Source: Mesorhizobium sp. B4-1-4
GTDB taxonomy: Bacteria > Pseudomonadota > Alphaproteobacteria > Rhizobiales > Rhizobiaceae
Reading direction: 5' to 3'
Length of the DNA stretch: 64,000 nt
Assembly (NCBI RefSeq): GCF_006439395.2
Contig: NZ_CP083950.1
Span: 2,108,001-2,172,000 of the forward strand
The position numbers and the translations under genes were made by a program. The notes beneath the pieces are model-generated. The model saw only the letters and a program-made list of their open reading frames with translations. It searched no databases and was not told the origin of the DNA. Below are positions 63,074 to 64,000 of the stretch, piece by piece; the stretch's first letter is position 1; each line of letters opens with the position of its first letter.

Positions 63074-63871
63074 TCAGGCATTGGCCGCCGCCACCGCGCG
63101 CTTGGCCATGACCGTGATCAGATTGGCGCGGTAGTCGGCGGAAGCGTGCATGTCGCTCATCAGGTTCTTGGCAGGCACCTTGACGCCGTTGAGCGCAGCG
63201 GCGTCGAAATTCTTCGCCAGTGCTGCTTCGATCTCCTTCGAGCGGAAGACGCCGTCATCGCCGGCCCCGGTGACGGCGACGCTGACGCCGTCCTTGCCCT
63301 TGGCCACGAACACGCCGACGATTGCGTAGCGCGAGGCGGGGTTGCGAAACTTTTCATAGGCAGCCTTCGCAGGCGCCGTGAAGGAGACCGCCGTGATGAT
63401 CTCGCCATCCTTCAAGGCCGTCTCGAACAGCCCCTTGAAGAACTTGTCGGCTGATATCTCGCGCTTGTTGGTGATGATGGTGGCGCCCAGCGCCAGCAGC
63501 GCCGCCGGATAGTCGGCCGCCGGATCGTTGTTGGCGATCGAGCCGCCGATCGTGCCCTTGTAGCGTACCGCCGGGTCGCCGATCAGCGACGCCAGATTGG
63601 CAAGCGCCGGACAGGCCTTCCGCAGCTTCTCGTCGTTGGAGACGTCATAGTGCGTCGTGGCGGCGCCAACGGTGATTGTCTTGCCCGATACCTTGACGCC
63701 TTGCAGTTCCTTGATGCGCGACAGATCGACGAGATCGGAAGGCGCCGCGAGCCGCGTCTTCATGGCAGCGATCAAAGTCATGCCGCCCGATAGCAGCTTG
63801 GCATCGCCGCTCTTGACCAGCTTCGCGGCATCGGCGACCGAGGCGGCACGGTGATAGTTGACCGAGTACAT
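63074..63871 (-). CDS. FAD-binding subunit of CO/xanthine dehydrogenase-type enzyme
   Basis: A 265-residue medium subunit of a molybdenum hydroxylase (CoxM/CutM-like). FAD-binding motifs are LLSGGMTLIAAMKTRL and GTIGGSIANNDPAADYPAAL. It moves electrons from the molybdenum/2Fe-2S subunits to FAD. The partner large-subunit gene ends 12 bases upstream. Substrate could be CO, purines, nicotinate or others; it is not readable here. Confidence 0.9.
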   Translation of the reverse strand: MYSVNYHRAASVADAAKLVKSGDAKLLSGGMTLIAAMKTRLAAPSDLVDLSRIKELQGVKVSGKTITVGAATTHYDVSNDEKLRKACPALANLASLIGDPAVRYKGTIGGSIANNDPAADYPAALLALGATIITNKREISADKFFKGLFETALKDGEIITAVSFTAPAKAAYEKFRNPASRYAIVGVFVAKGKDGVSVAVTGAGDDGVFRSKEIEAALAKNFDAAALNGVKVPAKNLMSDMHASADYRANLITVMAKRAVAAANA

Positions 63872-63883
63872 GGTTGTTCCTCC

Positions 63884-64000
63884 TCAGTGCTTCGTCGCGG
63901 CGCGGATCGCGGCCCACACGGTGGACGGCGAAGCCGGCATGGCGATGTCGGTGATGCCGATGGCATCGGTAATGGCATTGATGACCGCCGGCGGCGAGCC
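63884..64000 (-). CDS. Large (molybdopterin) subunit, C-terminus only
   Basis: The last 38 residues before a TGA at 63886-63884: GSPPAVINAITDAIGITDIA then MPASPSTVWAAIRA. This ending is typical of CoxL/CutL-type large subunits. The rest lies beyond the right edge. Gene order large-medium on the minus strand. Confidence 0.8.
   Translation of the reverse strand, partial: GSPPAVINAITDAIGITDIAMPASPSTVWAAIRAATKH

Overview
The window reads as chromosomal DNA of a rhizobial alphaproteobacterium, most consistent with Mesorhizobium or a close relative. The reasons are high GC, a housekeeping gene order typical of Hyphomicrobiales, an ExoR-type periplasmic regulator, tandem DUF1127 genes followed by CCTCCTCCC-loop RNAs, and palindromic intergenic repeats of rhizobial type. 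The species is inferred from these features, not from a marker gene.

Layout. 0-11 kb: the end of a tRNA-editing protein, a DUF2189 membrane protein, haem O synthase (ctaB), a small cytochrome c, trigger factor, tRNA-Leu(UAG), a GDYXXLXY/DUF2157 membrane pair, two DUF1127 genes running into three 178-bp tandem units that look like cuckoo/CcsR small RNAs, trmFO, an orphan ParD-like antitoxin with a perfect operator palindrome, and a Tdi1-like immunity-type protein. 10.9-46.3 kb: mostly one long minus-strand core block: a beheaded sterol desaturase, NDUFAF6-like and NDUFAF3-like complex I assembly relatives, secDF, yajC, an nlpD-like gene, pcm, surE, serS, tatCBA, scpB, scpA, nagZ, a 1152-residue SPOR protein, argS and dgt. 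Then come erpA, a VOC gene, xth and a small exported protein on the plus strand, followed by exoR, ilvD, a fadL-like gene, valS, a popZ-like gene, tolC, a second Pcm-like methyltransferase and tRNA-Cys on the minus strand.

46.3-59.7 kb, after tRNA-Asn(GUU), is a sparse accessory region. It has small hypothetical genes, an XRE regulator with operator repeats over its start codon, and a 2.3-kb element bounded by about 35-bp inverted repeats. That element carries an IS1595/ISXO2-type transposase and a cytoplasmic trypsin-like protease. The rest holds an SRAP gene and several visibly broken genes, including an ATP-dependent DNA ligase with two frameshifts, a gene with an in-frame amber codon and three genes split by frameshifts. 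I saw no integrase.

59.7-64 kb returns to intact genes: a secreted cupin, cutC, a GNAT acetyltransferase, an acyltransferase-3 and two subunits of a CO/xanthine dehydrogenase-type molybdenum hydroxylase cut by the right edge.

How the genes work together. The core block couples protein export (SecDF-YajC, TatABC, trigger factor), chromosome and cell-pole organisation (ScpAB, PopZ-like), wall recycling and division (NagZ, SPOR, NlpD-like) and aminoacyl-tRNA synthesis (SerS, ArgS, ValS). The most interesting non-core signals are the CCTCCTCCC RNA cluster and the protease-carrying IS1595-type element.
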